DNA of 64,000 nt from Acanthaster planci (taxonomy: Eukaryota > Echinodermata > Asteroidea > Valvatida > Acanthasteridae), in contig NW_019091362.1 in assembly GCF_001949145.1 (NCBI RefSeq), positions 7,783,586-7,847,585 on the forward strand, in the 5' to 3' direction. Positions 38,001-49,631 of the stretch are shown one piece after another. The position numbers and the translations under genes were made by a program. Every line of letters starts with the position of its first letter. The stretch's first letter is position 1. The notes under the pieces were generated by a model. It saw nothing but the letters and a program-made list of their open reading frames with translations. It was not told the DNA's origin and searched no databases.

Positions 38001-39642
38001 ATATTTTGTTGGGTCATTGTGTTAGCCAGCTGGTTTGTTAGTGCGATGACTTGTATTGTTGACTTGTAGATTTGTGAGGGTTCTCTAACAGAGCTTGGTT
38101 TTCACTTTATCAATCTGAATTGAGATCTTGGGATGCGTAATAACATGAATAAGATAAATAATTTTAAATTAAGTTCAATTGCATTGTGTTGTTTTTTTTC
38201 CTGGATGAATCCACATGATCTAGTGCAATGGTAAAGTGGTTTGTGGGAGAAAAGGGAATAACGGCCAGGACAGTTATGGTCATTACAGGGGCTAATGGTT
38301 ACAGGTGACTTGCCTGTAACCTTACTAATACATGTAAGTGTGACATCATTTGTGACCCATCATGGCAAAATGAGCATTAAGTCGCACTCCACTTTTTCCT
38401 ATTTTGACGGTTCAAAGGGAGGTCATTTGGGGGGGGGGTTTGTAATTTTGGGAAAGAGTAACCCTTGTTTTATGTAATTCCAACTTTTTAGCAGGATCAA
38501 CTCGACAAGCCATGTTTCCTCCCAATTTTGACGATAGCATTATTTGTAGCCAGTCAGAAATGTTGAAACATTATCAGAAACAAAGACACAAAGCCACCGG
38601 AATATCTCACTGTCACCGTATTTTTTACCAGAAGTGTTATGCCATTTGAAAGCTCTTTTTCTGCTAAATTAAAAAAAAACCTATATCTCTCTTTTCAAAA
38701 CTCTGACTTTCAGCCCATTTTGTGGTGACAGGTCACATTTACACGTTCAAATTTTTTTTTGTCTAAAGGAAAGCATTTGGACCGAGCACTTTTTTGTACA
38801 TTTAATGTGTTGTCCTTCCCCAGTCTTGTTAGTTGACATAGTATGAACATTTGCTGGTACATATTGTACAATATTAAACATGCACGGAATTTTTTGGGTT
38901 TGTCAAATGCCTTACATGGATGTATTTGTTTACATTTGCCACGTTGGACATGCAAGGTTCAAATAAGAAAACAGGGTCAACAAACCTTCATGAAGCAAGC
39001 TTTTGAGAACTGAACTTTTTGCCAATATTTATTGAAACTTGATTTACGTGTAATTATTGTCATGACATGTAAAAAAGTCTTATTACCTGGTCAGAAAACT
39101 TTGTTTTCACACTGCCTCCAATTTGACTTTATGGTTGCCAGGCTGCAAAGAGTCATCTGTACTGCTGTAATTCTCGGTATATGTAGTGTGTGGGTGTAGC
39201 TATTCACTTGATGAGTGGGTAAATATGTCACTGTGCTAAAATGATTGCCTAAATTATTGATGGCATTCACAATCAGAGAAATCCACGTAACCCACATTCA
39301 GTATTCTGCCTACTCATTGCTGTGTACGATCAGATGCCTGTTCCAATACAGCCAGTTACATACGTGTGGATTAGAACATTCTAGTCACTACGTAGTCGGT
39401 GGAAAAATAAAAGTACGGGATACTGTTATCTTGTTTGAAGGTCGGAATATTTACAAACCTGAGATGTACCTATATGATACATGTACATGTAACTTTGCCT
39501 AGTCCAAAGACCCTTAACTGTGTAACGTTTATAAATATCAAGTCTGTGAAATTTATAGTTGTACTTCAATGAAATTGTAGACAAATTTGATACAGTGATG
39601 AAGGGACCACGCTATCAGTGTCACAGTTCACAACCTTGGGGT

Positions 39643-39664
39643 TGTACATGTACATGTACATGTA
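39643..39664 (+). repeat. (TGTACA)n microsatellite, longest TACATGTA cluster
   Basis: TGTACATGTACATGTACATGTA is a self-complementary tract. Shorter versions recur across the window (8741, 12206, 20113, 25541, 26447, 34930, 37279, 39478). Confidence 0.9.
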
Positions 39665-39804
39665 TGTTGTGTAGAAATGTACACCCATACTCGTTACTGG
39701 GTAATAGGAATTACACATGTTGAAATACACGTTATGGGGACAAATTCTTGCCCCCCACAATCTGGTTCCGGCTTTCCTAACAAAGGAAATAAGCCTTTTA
39801 TGAG

Positions 39805-40111
39805 TTAAATTTGAATAAAATCGATTTGATTGCACGTAAAGATAACAAGTTGAATTCCCCAGACTAAAGACACTGTTGCTTTACCTTGTGATTCGGGGCA
39901 AGCTCTTGCACAGTGACCACCATTTCTGGAATGGACTGGTTCCTTTGTGCCCTTCTTATCCATCGAAAACAGTGTATTGATGCAAACTACATGTAGGTAT
40001 CTCACATGTAACTGGTGTTCCGTTAGTATAAGTTACCATTAGTATGGAGAATTCAAATTGTTCTTTTCACGTGATTATCAAAAAACTCAGTGTACCAGAT
40101 TTTATTCAAAT
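39805..40111. mobile_element. MITE-like element, family A copy 2
   Basis: It matches copy 1 at 23.75 kb from TTAAATTTGAATAAAATC through GACACTGTTGCT, GATTCGGGGCAAGC, CACCAT(T/C)TGTGGAATAGACTGG-like sequence and GGTTCCTTTGTGC to ATTTTATTCAAATT. The right arm is more eroded than in copy 1, and the GGGGCAAGC partner is replaced by other sequence. The gene-free region thus holds two copies in the same orientation about 16 kb apart. Confidence 0.75.
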
Positions 40112-43100
40112 TGAACTTGCAAGGGGCTTGCTCCCTTAACTCAGGAAGGCCTAGCAGCACATTATGTGCATGCATATGTGTTACTGGCTTTCAATGTACT
40201 GGGCAATTGACTGCATCACTAATGGCCAACTAATCTCACCGTACGTACCGGTACTTGTAGGCCAAATGAGAAAATGTGTATACATATTGGTGGGCCTACA
40301 CCACAGAATGTACATATGTATGTGAGCTCGCATATTCAAATGAGTTGTTTTCTGCATGTTGAGAAACTGTTAGTTCGTTATCCACAAATCCATAAATCAA
40401 CAGCTTACACATAGTTGGTCAGTCCCCTTCCCCACCCCCTAAAAAAAAGAACCCAGAGACAACAGTGAAAACCAACAAATCTTTTAAAATATAATCAGAA
40501 AAATGAAAACTGGGCTCCCAAAGTGTCAAGTTGAATGGAACTGCAGAGAACTCTCTTTGCCCCGTGGTATAATAGTAGGGAATCAAACTTCCCTTCCAAT
40601 CTATCCCAAACAAGACCACCCCCATAGCTAGCAATGGAACAGTCCCAGGTGTGACTCAAAACAAGTAGGGAGCTTTAATAAAGCTGGCTCAAGGTGTTTG
40701 TAGCAAGAGCTCACATGCCCGCCCTGCTGGAAACTCATGTCACATAATGCAAGCTATTGGTCAACAGGCAAGGTTAGATTATGTAATGGTCTTTGGTTGG
40801 CCTTGTTGCAGGACAACAGTAATTGTTTTGCGGCTGGCTGTAGACTGTAAATCCAGGAATAGAACTGGTTGCAGCTTGTTCATTGTGGCATGACTGGGTG
40901 TTAGAAATTCAAGGTAAGTCCTGTCTTCTTTGCACGTCCTGTGGATTTAAAGACTGAAGATTATGAAACTTTCTGTTGAAGTTTCTACAAAAGATGAAGG
41001 ATTTATTGAATCCTGTGATAGAATTTTGTTCATTGTGCTCACGTTCTCTGGTATCGGATCTATGAATAGATGGCTTGAACAATTGCTCAAAAAGTCCATT
41101 CATCTTGAATGTCAAACATGCTTTATGCTTAGCATAGGGACTCCCGTTTTATACTGGTGCTTGATACATGTAGCAGAGAGGGATCCGGGACTAGAATGAA
41201 AAGAGTTGGAACATTATCAGCTCATGATCTTTCGTACAAATTTATCAAAGTTACATGAGTTTTTGCATATGACCAAGCATAGTTCTCTTAAATAATTGTT
41301 CAAATATATGCACAAATGCTTGGAAAATGCCAGATATCTGAGAGTACATATACAGTGTGTACATAATTTCAGCCTCTAATGCCAGTGTGAACAAAGTGAA
41401 ATCAAGTAAAGGTTGTATCGTTGACTTGTCTGTTCCAGATAAAATCTAACATACTGTGAACGGTAGGAATACAGATTCTGTACAAGAGTGTACATGGCCG
41501 GTTTGTATCAATTTATTTCCTGGCCAAATAAGCAAATAGGCTAGCAAGTGAGTCAGTATTATTGTGCATTGGAAACGGATTGTTGGAAGCTTTTACTCCA
41601 GATTTATGGGCTCTGGTCTGTCTTTCTTTTCTTTTACACTCTGTGAAGGCGTATTCCAAAGAGTTCTTTTTCCTCCTTGAACCATGCATACAGTGTGTGT
41701 AAAAATGTCCACTGTCATCAGGATGCCAGACTGAGTAATTTATCAACACAAAGAGCACAGTTTGCTGTTGCCAGTGCAGACTTCAACAGAATTACTTCAG
41801 AAGTGGCCTTGAGAGTTATTTCTTGAGATCCGGCCACATTTACCGTTCAATTAAAATTAATGTCTGAGTGAAAAGAAGCCAGTTCCAAGTCCTGCAGTGT
41901 AAGGGTATAAGTATGCTTTTCTAATCGCTGGCCTAGGGAGTACGAGTAGACCCAGGAGTGTCATTGTCTTTTCTTTTCCTATTTCACTTCCCAATTGTAT
42001 TCTTAGCTTGCGCTGAGTCACTTGACATCTTTAGGAGGCTTGTGAGAGATACAGTTGTGTCGGTTGCTATTGTTCTGATTGCCAATTGTCAGTGGCCTTG
42101 ATTGCTATCTGTCATTTATCAAGAATACATTGTTCCTGCCTGGATGACAAGTGTTGCTGTGACAATATGCGCACCTCCTCCTATTGTTCTTTTCATTTGG
42201 TGTCTGTCTTTGTGCTTCATTGTATCGTCTTCACACTGTTCTTGGCAGATGCCAGAGGTAGGGCATTGCCGTAGGGTCTCTGCAGTTACATGGCTATAAT
42301 GTCATTTCTGTGATTGAACGGTTGACTTAACCCTGTCGCATGGAATTGGTAGACTGGCACAGGTATGTACATGTTTATGTGTGCTGTACATGTACCGGTA
42401 TATGTGCACTTGTTTTGTAGCTGGGAAGATTTGTTTGTCAAGGAAATTTGGACCAAGTATCGGGAACCGTAGTGTGCCCCCACAACGTGGGCTAATTTTT
42501 CTTTAACAGCCAGTGTGTAGTAGTAACTTGTGTACAATTCTGTTTGTACATGTTGCATTTCAGCAAGTGTTGTTGAAGTTCGCATGACATGGATCATTGA
42601 CATCAGTTTCTTATCCTGATTTTTTGTATGTAAGCCAAGCTATGAACACCAACTTGAAGGGTGAAAAAGTGTTGAGAAATCCGTTCAGTGGAGCATGTAT
42701 CTCCGTGGTGAAATTCTCTTGCATTCCTGCAGACGGGCTAGTTCTTTACCATTTTATGAGCTCCATGCAAAGACAGGTAGTGGCATATATCCACCAAGGC
42801 CCCTGAGACCGATAATTGGATCACTCTGCTCAGTAAATAAACAATGTTGTTTTCACTACCAACCAAAAATAACTGTCAGGAGTTTGCAACCCAACCATTA
42901 ACCCAGTAATACCAAACCCAAAGACCCGTGGTCCCAGTGCTACAAACAGAATTCCCAGCCTGTCTCCATGAAGCAATGCTGCATGTTGTCCTCTTTTTAC
43001 TCTCCTTGTTTTTCTTGTCTCAGAGCCAAACGCAGATCAATCAATATCTCTCAGCAGCATGCCCCTGGATTTCGATTGGCCGGGAGACCCATAGCCTGCG

Positions 43101-44050
43101 CATTACACGCACAAAACACCTGTAAAACTGTAAGCCTATTGAGGCTTGAACAAAAGAGAAACATGCCTAGACTCCTTCAGTGTTAAGTATGCCCCCCCCT
43201 GGAAAAAAAGATTGGGAGAAAGGAGAAAAGACACTTGAGTAGCAGATTAGGGTCTGGATTTTAACAACTGAAGTAATGGAAAAACAACTGAGGCTAGATA
43301 GTGACCTGATCCATGCCAGCTGCTGTTTGGAAAACCAAGTCTTGCCTCATAGCTATGTGCATAATAATGCTTTTTGAAATTAAACAGGTAAAATTAATCG
43401 TAAGACCTTCCTTTCAGGATTCATTGATAGAGTAATAGAATATTCAAAGCTGGTGATGCCAATTAAAAAAATCAAAGGATAGAGAGGTTCGTGTTTGTTT
43501 CATGTACAAACACTTAGTGATCCCCGCAGGCATTTTCTGCCTAATGTTCATGCTATAACAACTAGAAATGTCCTGAAACTGGACTTTTTTCAGTCAAAAT
43601 ACATTCTAGCGGTTGTTTACGCTTAACACAAAGCAAAATTGAAGCAGACTTGATGGCATCAGCAACTGCATATTGCTTGTGGTGGTTCACCTGCCCCTGA
43701 TGAAATTTACCTGAAGTGGAAAGCTTGAACCATTTAGCAAGCAGCTACGGATGTAGATAACAGTTTTATCTTTCGTATTTCAAACAACTTGCATGATTTG
43801 TTATGTACCAATGCCTGTACTTTAGAAGTTTTCCCAGAAAAATTGAAGTTAGTGTTTGGGTAGCCCCAGTAGGGTCGCGGGTTTTTCCTCTCTACTTGTG
43901 AAATTGGTCATAATGGCACCCCCCCCCACGCGTTGGACTTCTCACAATAGAGATGGATATGAAGGGGACCTGCTTCACTTACACAAATGGTTAAACATTT
44001 TTGATCCCATAGATTTGGTAGTTATGTTACACATACTCAACCGTTGTTAA

Positions 44051-44558
44051 AGAGCACCTCTAAGGAAAACACGTTTTCTCTCATTTCATCTGTTGAAATA
44101 GATATGGAAGCATCCAAATCGAATGCAGTGTCATTTGTCTTCAGAACTCAACTATAACATACTAAAAAGGGCCTTTTTTCTGTTCATGCCAAGATTCGAC
44201 TTCTGAATGTAGATTGCATCATTCTGAGAAAACAAGGCGAATCTTTGCCCTGTGTTCATAGTGGATAAACCCTTGTGCATACCAAACAGTAGCTACAAAC
44301 AATGGCTACATGCATTGTTTGGCATGCACAAGGGTTTATCCACTCCTAACACAGGGTGAGGGTTCGCCTTGTTTTCTCAGTTTTCTCCGAACGACACAGT
44401 CTACGTTCAGAATTCGCATCTTGGCATGAACAGAAAAAATTTCTTTAGCTTGTTGTAGTTGAGTCCTGAATACAAATGACACTGCATTCGATTTGGATGC
44501 TTCCATATTTACTTGAACAGATAAAATCAGAGAAAACATGTTTCCTTAGAGGTGCTCT
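44051..44558. mobile_element. TTAA-flanked fold-back element with arms of about 240 bp
   Basis: The whole 508 bases are one palindrome around about 44.30 kb. AGAGCACCTCTAAGGAAAAC at the left pairs with GTTTCCTTAGAGGTGCTCT at the right, and pairing continues through CATCCAAATCGAATGCAGTG, CTGTTCATGCCAAGAT, ACAAGGCGAA and CCCTTGTGCAT, with a loop of about 35 bases (GTAGCTACAAACAATGGC region). TTAA stands at both borders (44047-44050 and 44559-44562), the duplication type of piggyBac-like transposons (family knowledge). There is no coding capacity, so it is non-autonomous. A single related arm lies at 53.99 kb. Confidence 0.85.
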
Positions 44559-46635
44559 TTAAATCCTCTTTGATCCATGAAGAAATAAGAAGAATGTGAA
44601 CTTTCAGGTGGAAACTTCGGTTTTGTTGGCTCTGAATTGTGGCCTGACCTGTTTCCTCGTGTGAATGCAATGTTTGAATCACCTATGACTGAGTGACTTC
44701 AGGGGTAAACTATGCCAGCTTAACTGTTGAAACTGGTGAAAAGCTTGAATTCTTTCTGTTATGAATAGGGGTTTGCCTGGCAAAGACCGGAAATATTTAC
44801 CCACCAGACATTCCAAAACGGGACAATTCAAACGGGCTCGTGATCATCATAACACATAATAAGATTAAGACCTCTGTGGAAGTGTCTAGGTTTTTATAGC
44901 TTGTGATCTGTGGTTTTTGCAGGGGGGTTCCTTCAGGAAGGTGTTCCGGAGAATTTCCGTCACAGGTAGTGGTTCTCAGATTAATGGAAAATAAATCCAG
45001 TTGTGCATGTATCTTGACAATTCAAAGGAAGTGCACTCTCAAATTTGAGGATGGATTAATGAGAAGTCGGAGGTAGTTTTCTTTACAGTCCTCTTCCTCA
45101 AGGGCACTATTTGATTAGATTATCCTCAGAGACCTTGGAGGTTTTGTTTTTTCAGGGAAGGCAGGGTTGCGTTTGTTCAGCAGCTGTGAACGAAGGAGTT
45201 ACAAAAAAAAGCCTTACAACAATGGAGGAATTCCCAAAATGTTCTCAACTGAAAAGGGTCCGCACAGTTTGTTATCCATCCTTTAGTTTAGACTCAAATT
45301 ATTTTTGTCAAACTTTCTTCTTTTTTCTACCTCATTTAAATAAATTATCCTTGTTGAATGAAATTGAACCGATTCATGTTGCTGGTAAGACGAAGCTGCT
45401 GGCTTAATAGTTCGGTGTGCATATATTTTACATCTGACATTTCATAGTCCGGACTGCTTTACGTATGCGTTGGTTTGGGTGGTTCAGCAGAAGAACCCAT
45501 CTGTACTTTCCCACTCTGTATGCATCGGAGCACTTAATTTTCCTCTACAAATTGACCTATTGTTTGCATCCTCTTGCTTTCTCAACTAACAAACAAAGCA
45601 GCTGCTAAAAGCAAACGCTGGACTGGATTGATTTACCAGCTTGGGGGTAGGACGCTATGGACCTTTCAATTTCGAATTAGGGCCACCAACGTGTACATGC
45701 CAGCTTACATGTAATAAAGACAAGATGTGCGCTGGCAAAGAAATGAAAAGGGGCCTGGTTTGGAGATAATCCTCTTAGGAATTCCTGACTGCCTCATCCT
45801 TCAAGTTTGAAAACAAGCCGGACGATCCCTTAAAGACTTCAAAGACACTGGAAGAAAGGACTGCCAGGATGGAATCCCAGCATTGCCAGTGTTCGAAAGT
45901 ACATAATTGTAGTCTGATAACCGCATATCCGTAGAGTTGATCCGCTTTTTGCCGACGACTAATCGAATGAATTATAGTGATTAGCGCAGTCGCTGCTTGA
46001 TGAACAGTGCTCTCTCAGCAGCCAGAAGTGAGGACCAACAGACAACAGGACATTGCCAAGAACTGAGTCATGTGCCTGAATTGTTTGTCGTCTCTCCCCC
46101 CCCCCACGAAGTTCGGGATTGGCTGACAGGAGTAGGTTTTCTGATATAAAAACTCGCGGGTTTGATTGTAAAGCACCAAAGTGAACTGTAGGTATGCCAG
46201 GAGTGAATGTCACTACACACATTGGTTTGGTAGATTGCCAAGGTACATGTACCAACGTGTAGAGTAAAATAGCATGTACATTGTACATGAAAGAGTTCTG
46301 ATTGTGTGCTTTGCATGTTGTTCACAATTCAATCTAACCAAAGCAGATGCCGTTTCCACGCAAAAAGTTCACAGTCTTCCCACCTTGTGGCATTTGTACA
46401 GTCAAGGGAAAATCTTCGTGACATTTATTTTTCTCTGACATGGTTGTGTGTTTCAGGGTCGCTTGCTACCAGTGCGTATGTGTTTCCATGGAAATGTCAG
46501 TCCAAGATTCATATGCGTGAATATGTCCACCCGTGTTTGTGATTGGGGCAAATTGTCACAACGGGAGAAGTGAGTGATAGCTGAAATAATTGGTTTGTCA
46601 TAAATTCGGGCTGTTATTTTTTTCCCCATTTGCAG

Positions 46636-46746
46636 GTTTGGTCAGCTTGCATTCTGAGCTTTTGTGTTTACAAAGTGATCACCATGGGAAACCAACAAGC
46701 ATGCATCCGTCCTAAAGATGCCAAGCTGACACAGAATATGTTCAAG
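46636..46746 (+). CDS. FRS2: FRS2/FRS3-like docking protein, first coding exon
   Basis: The exon follows the acceptor TTTCCCCATTTGCAG; its first 48 bases are 5' UTR and the ATG is at 46684 in good context (GATCACCATGG). Twenty-one codons follow: MGNQQACIRPKDAKLTQNMFK, with the donor GTAGGA after the last codon. MGN with Gly2 is a classic N-myristoylation signal and Cys7 could be palmitoylated. Vertebrate FRS2 likewise starts MGSCCSC and has NKFKV at this position, with the PTB domain following. I chose this start because it gives the lipid anchor and sits directly before the PTB exon. FRS2 tethers GRB2/SOS and SHP2 to activated FGF and neurotrophin receptors at the plasma membrane. Confidence 0.92.
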
Positions 46747-47746
46747 GTAGGAACTGTGATTTTTGACAATTACCAGTTCAATTTGTTCTCACCCTCAATC
46801 AACTGTTGTCACTTCTGTGTCCATGTCGGTATGAATTTAAACCAATTGCTGGGAAATAACTCCTCCCTGCACAGTCTATTGAGTCCCATTCCTGTCAGCA
46901 AACCTTTGTCATTGGATTTGGATTTATATCTAGCAATTCACCCAGAAAACACCTGGAATCCTCAGACTTTGTTGTTTGTCTGACTTTGTTATGCTTACAG
47001 ACTGTGCATTTGCACATCCATTGAACATGGATCCTGCTTGACTGCTAGCAGCTTTCCTTGGCACTGATTTGGAATCCTGTTCATAAATGTATTTTTACTT
47101 AAATGGTCTGTGAAATGCCAAAGCTGGCTATGAAAGCAGGTTATTGGTAGTCCCTAAGTATTTCAGTTTTCCAAGTACTGTGCAAGGCCCGGACAGTTTC
47201 ATTGTGTATACAGTTTCAAGTAACAACATTCCAAAAGAATAAGTTATCAAGGCATATGTTTGGGCCTTTAGCTTGTAAGAAGAATCTTTTTGTTGTTTGT
47301 TGTTAAGCCTGTTGGAAATAATGCCAGTTTACAAAGCATATGGGTGATTCCAGAAATTAGGGGTCCNNNNNNNNNNNGTTTCCTGTTACATCTATCCTTT
47401 ATCATTTGACATGGAAATATCACCAGAATTGATTTCAAACTATTACTATTTGTTTGGCAGGTAATTTGCATTAATTCGTCACTCTTGGAAATCAGAAAAT
47501 GTGTTCTGATCTGACAAAATTATACGTCAGATGTGACAGGGACACACACAAAAAATGGATCCCTAATATCTGGAATTACCCATATACACATTGAGAAAAA
47601 CTTGTCCCATGCTGTGCCCTATATTTTCAGTGTTCTGTGCTTTTGATTGTCCACCGTAACCTTCCTGCAGCTTGCTCCTATCTGACATGGATGCTCTCAC
47701 AACCTTTGCCTCCCTTCATTTTTTTCCTTCACCCATCCCCTCCCAG
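46747..47746 (+). other. FRS2: FRS2 intron 1 (1.0 kb) with a MITE and an 11-base gap
   Basis: The intron runs from GTAGGA to the acceptor CACCCATCCCCTCCCAG. It carries the TA-flanked inverted-repeat element at 47341-47582, which includes the 11-base N gap 47367-47377. Confidence 0.85.
47341..47582. mobile_element. TA-flanked MITE containing an N gap
   Basis: The left end TGGGTGATTCCAGAAATTAG matches the reverse complement of the right end, TGGGTAATTCCAGATATTAG, continuing through GGG(G/A)(T/A)CC. After the gap, TTCCTGTTACATCT pairs again with AGATGTGACAGGGA, so each arm is about 60 bases. TA stands at both borders (47339-47340, 47583-47584), as in mariner/pogo-type insertions. The gap lies within the left arm, so the palindrome itself probably caused the sequencing failure. 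Confidence 0.75.
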
Positions 47747-47933
47747 GTGCGGAACGTTGACGACATGGGGTCCGAAATCCAGCGGGCTGTGATAGAGGTT
47801 ACCAAGACGGACATCATCCTCCATCAGCGAGGCAAGGAGCCCATCAAGTGGCCCCTGAGAAGCCTGCGACGTTATGGCTTCGACAAGAAACTCTTCTCCT
47901 TTGAGAGTGGACGGCGGTGTGCGACAGGTCCAG
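47747..47933 (+). CDS. FRS2: FRS2/FRS3-like docking protein, PTB-domain exon
   Basis: The exon encodes residues 22-83 plus one base of residue 84. It begins VRNVDDMGSEIQ and includes TDIILHQRG, IKWPLRSLRRYGFD and FSFESGRRCATG. These match the FRS2/FRS3 PTB (IRS-type) signature: the I(N)VDD(D)GxE strand, LRRYGYD and LFSFESGRRCxTGxG. The two arginines of SGRRC lie in the peptide-binding region. The PTB domain binds the FGF receptor juxtamembrane segment independently of phosphotyrosine and binds phospho-NPxY in TRK receptors (established). The 3' donor is GTGAAT after CCAG, and the split glycine codon joins exactly to the next exon. Confidence 0.96.
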
Positions 47934-49266
47934 GTGAATACCTTGGGGATCGACCCTGTTTCCCCCCCAGCAGCCAGTTATATTGTACAAGAGGCAGTAA
48001 ATTGTCATCTGCTGTAGCTGTTTTAAAGTTGTTCATTTCAAGTAAACTGTGATCAGATTAAGTACATGTACCGTGGAATTTTCATTGCAAACCTTCCTGA
48101 ATCTTCTATAATCCTACACTTTGCAGTAATCCAATATCTCATTCTTTCTTCTTCAATTTCTAAAAGGCATCAGCCCTCCTTACGTTGTGATAGTGTTCAG
48201 GAGTTGCCATTTTGATTTTTGCAAAATCTGCCATAAACCTAGTGGATTTGGATCTAGGAAGGCTGGTGTTAAGAGATTCTTTGAATAATACATGTATTTT
48301 CATAGGAAATGTTTCGGTCTTTATCTCATAATGCACTACGGGAAAAAAAGAAAAGGAATATAATTTGGTCAAATTCGTTAACCTCCTGAAAAATTGCCGC
48401 AGCCTCCGAAAAGGAACACCATGGAAAGAAAATGAAAGCTTTAACCCTCGGCCCCTGCAGTCTTGTCAGCATAGAATTTTATTTGTTTTGCTGACATACG
48501 ATAGCATGATAAATACTTAAACCTTGAAATCTCTCCCTTCTATCTGCTCTGCATGGGATCAGCATACCATAACCTTTAACCTTACTCAACATCAAAAAAT
48601 AAACCAACATTCTTATTACCACATTCATACCATGCACTTGTTTTGCCATAAAAATTGCCACTGACTTTCAACATGTCAGTACATCTCCAAGTAGAAAAGA
48701 TACTCACTTTTGCCTATGCTTCAAGACTGCATTAAAATTCTTGCCCTCTCAAAATTTAACCCCACATTCATGTGTGTCATGTGGCACACCCTTCCCCTCC
48801 CCAAAAAGAAATTCGGGGGGTGCCACAAGTCTGCCGTAATTTTTTCTGGTATATTGTGTTTGTACATGTTGTAGCTTGAGGAATTTCTGCAATTCAAGTG
48901 TTATGATTGCATATTTAGGCCATAGGAATGCGGGTATTGCTTATGGAGAAGTTAACTTTCCGTGTCTAATGGACGGCAGGACGAGGAGGTCTGAGTTTGT
49001 GTATTGCAAGCTTGCATGACCCGTGTATTATCAGCAACCATTATCATAAACTGAGAGTGTCAGATATTGCTGTCTTCATCTTCATGGATCAACTGAATGC
49101 TGTGAAATTCTAGCCTTCATGATTAGGCTGGTTTTTTTTGTTTCATTTCTAAATTGTGTTTTTACTTCTGATTTTTTTTTTTCAATTTCCTTTTCAGAAT
49201 GGATAGTCTATAAAAATTGGATGAATTCTCCGTAAGTAATTTATTGCTCGTTTCCTTTGGCTACAG
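47934..49266 (+). other. FRS2: FRS2 intron 2 (1.3 kb), with a strong unused-looking acceptor near its end
   Basis: The true acceptor for the conserved PTB sequence is GGCTACAG ending at 49266. A stronger-looking acceptor (T10 tract, then CAATTTCCTTTTCAG ending at 49197) lies 69 bases upstream. It is followed by 34 bases and a perfect donor GTAAGT at 49232. Use of the upstream acceptor would add an in-frame TAA at 49233-49235. The rest of the intron is unremarkable. Confidence 0.8.
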
Positions 49267-49631
49267 GTATCTACGCCTTCAAATGCAAACGTGCTGAATT
49301 CCTCTTCCGCCATGTGCAAGAGAATGCCCAGGCCTGTGGCAATGGCCGTTATGGTAGCAGCTACTCCTCTTCGTCTGCCGAGGCAGCGAATGAGGCAGCA
49401 TCTCCCACCCACCAGCCCAGTTCCCCAGCCCTCTCAGCCTTCTCCACAGACTCGCCCAGCCTGGCCGCGTTCAGGAACGGCACTGCTTACGGAGGGACCA
49501 GCTACATTGGCAGAACGGCCTCAACTGCATCATCACCGGGTGCACAGACCCCTTCATCCCCGAATGCATCAGTGCACTACATCAATGCAAACTCCTTCCC
49601 GGATATCCCAGAATCCCCTCAAGAAAGCATG
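49267..49631 (+). CDS. FRS2: FRS2/FRS3-like docking protein, exon with PTB end and Ser/Pro-rich linker
   Basis: The exon encodes residues 84-205. The first part, GIYAFKCKRAEFLFRHVQENAQ, is the last strand and C-terminal helix of the PTB domain (vertebrate FRS2: GIFAFKC.RAEELFNMLQE). A disordered Ser/Thr/Pro/Ala-rich linker follows with several SP/TP pairs (TDSPS, QTPSSP, ESPQES), possible MAPK sites as in vertebrate FRS2, where ERK phosphorylates threonines in feedback (inference for this protein). Tyr188 lies in HYINAN, a Y-x-N motif of the GRB2 SH2 type and perhaps the counterpart of human Tyr196. The donor GTAAGG follows the ATG of Met205. Confidence 0.94.

Larger units (their letters stand above)
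16031..46635 (+). other. Long region without a proven gene (intergenic plus presumed FRS2 5' UTR intron)
   Basis: I find no exon here that resembles a known family. The first coding exon of FRS2 begins behind an acceptor, so at least one upstream non-coding exon should lie in or before this region. Individually listed items are a promoter-like patch at 17.1-17.6 kb, MITE-like elements (23.75, 24.14, 29.19, 29.80, 39.81, 44.05 kb), a coding relic (24.4-25.5 kb, minus strand), an A/C-rich duplication (27.0-27.7 kb) and a tandem array (33.6-35.0 kb). A 17-base direct repeat, AGGGGTTCATCACACCA, is tandem near 18.83-18.86 kb. The remainder appears unique and AT-rich. Confidence 0.6.
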
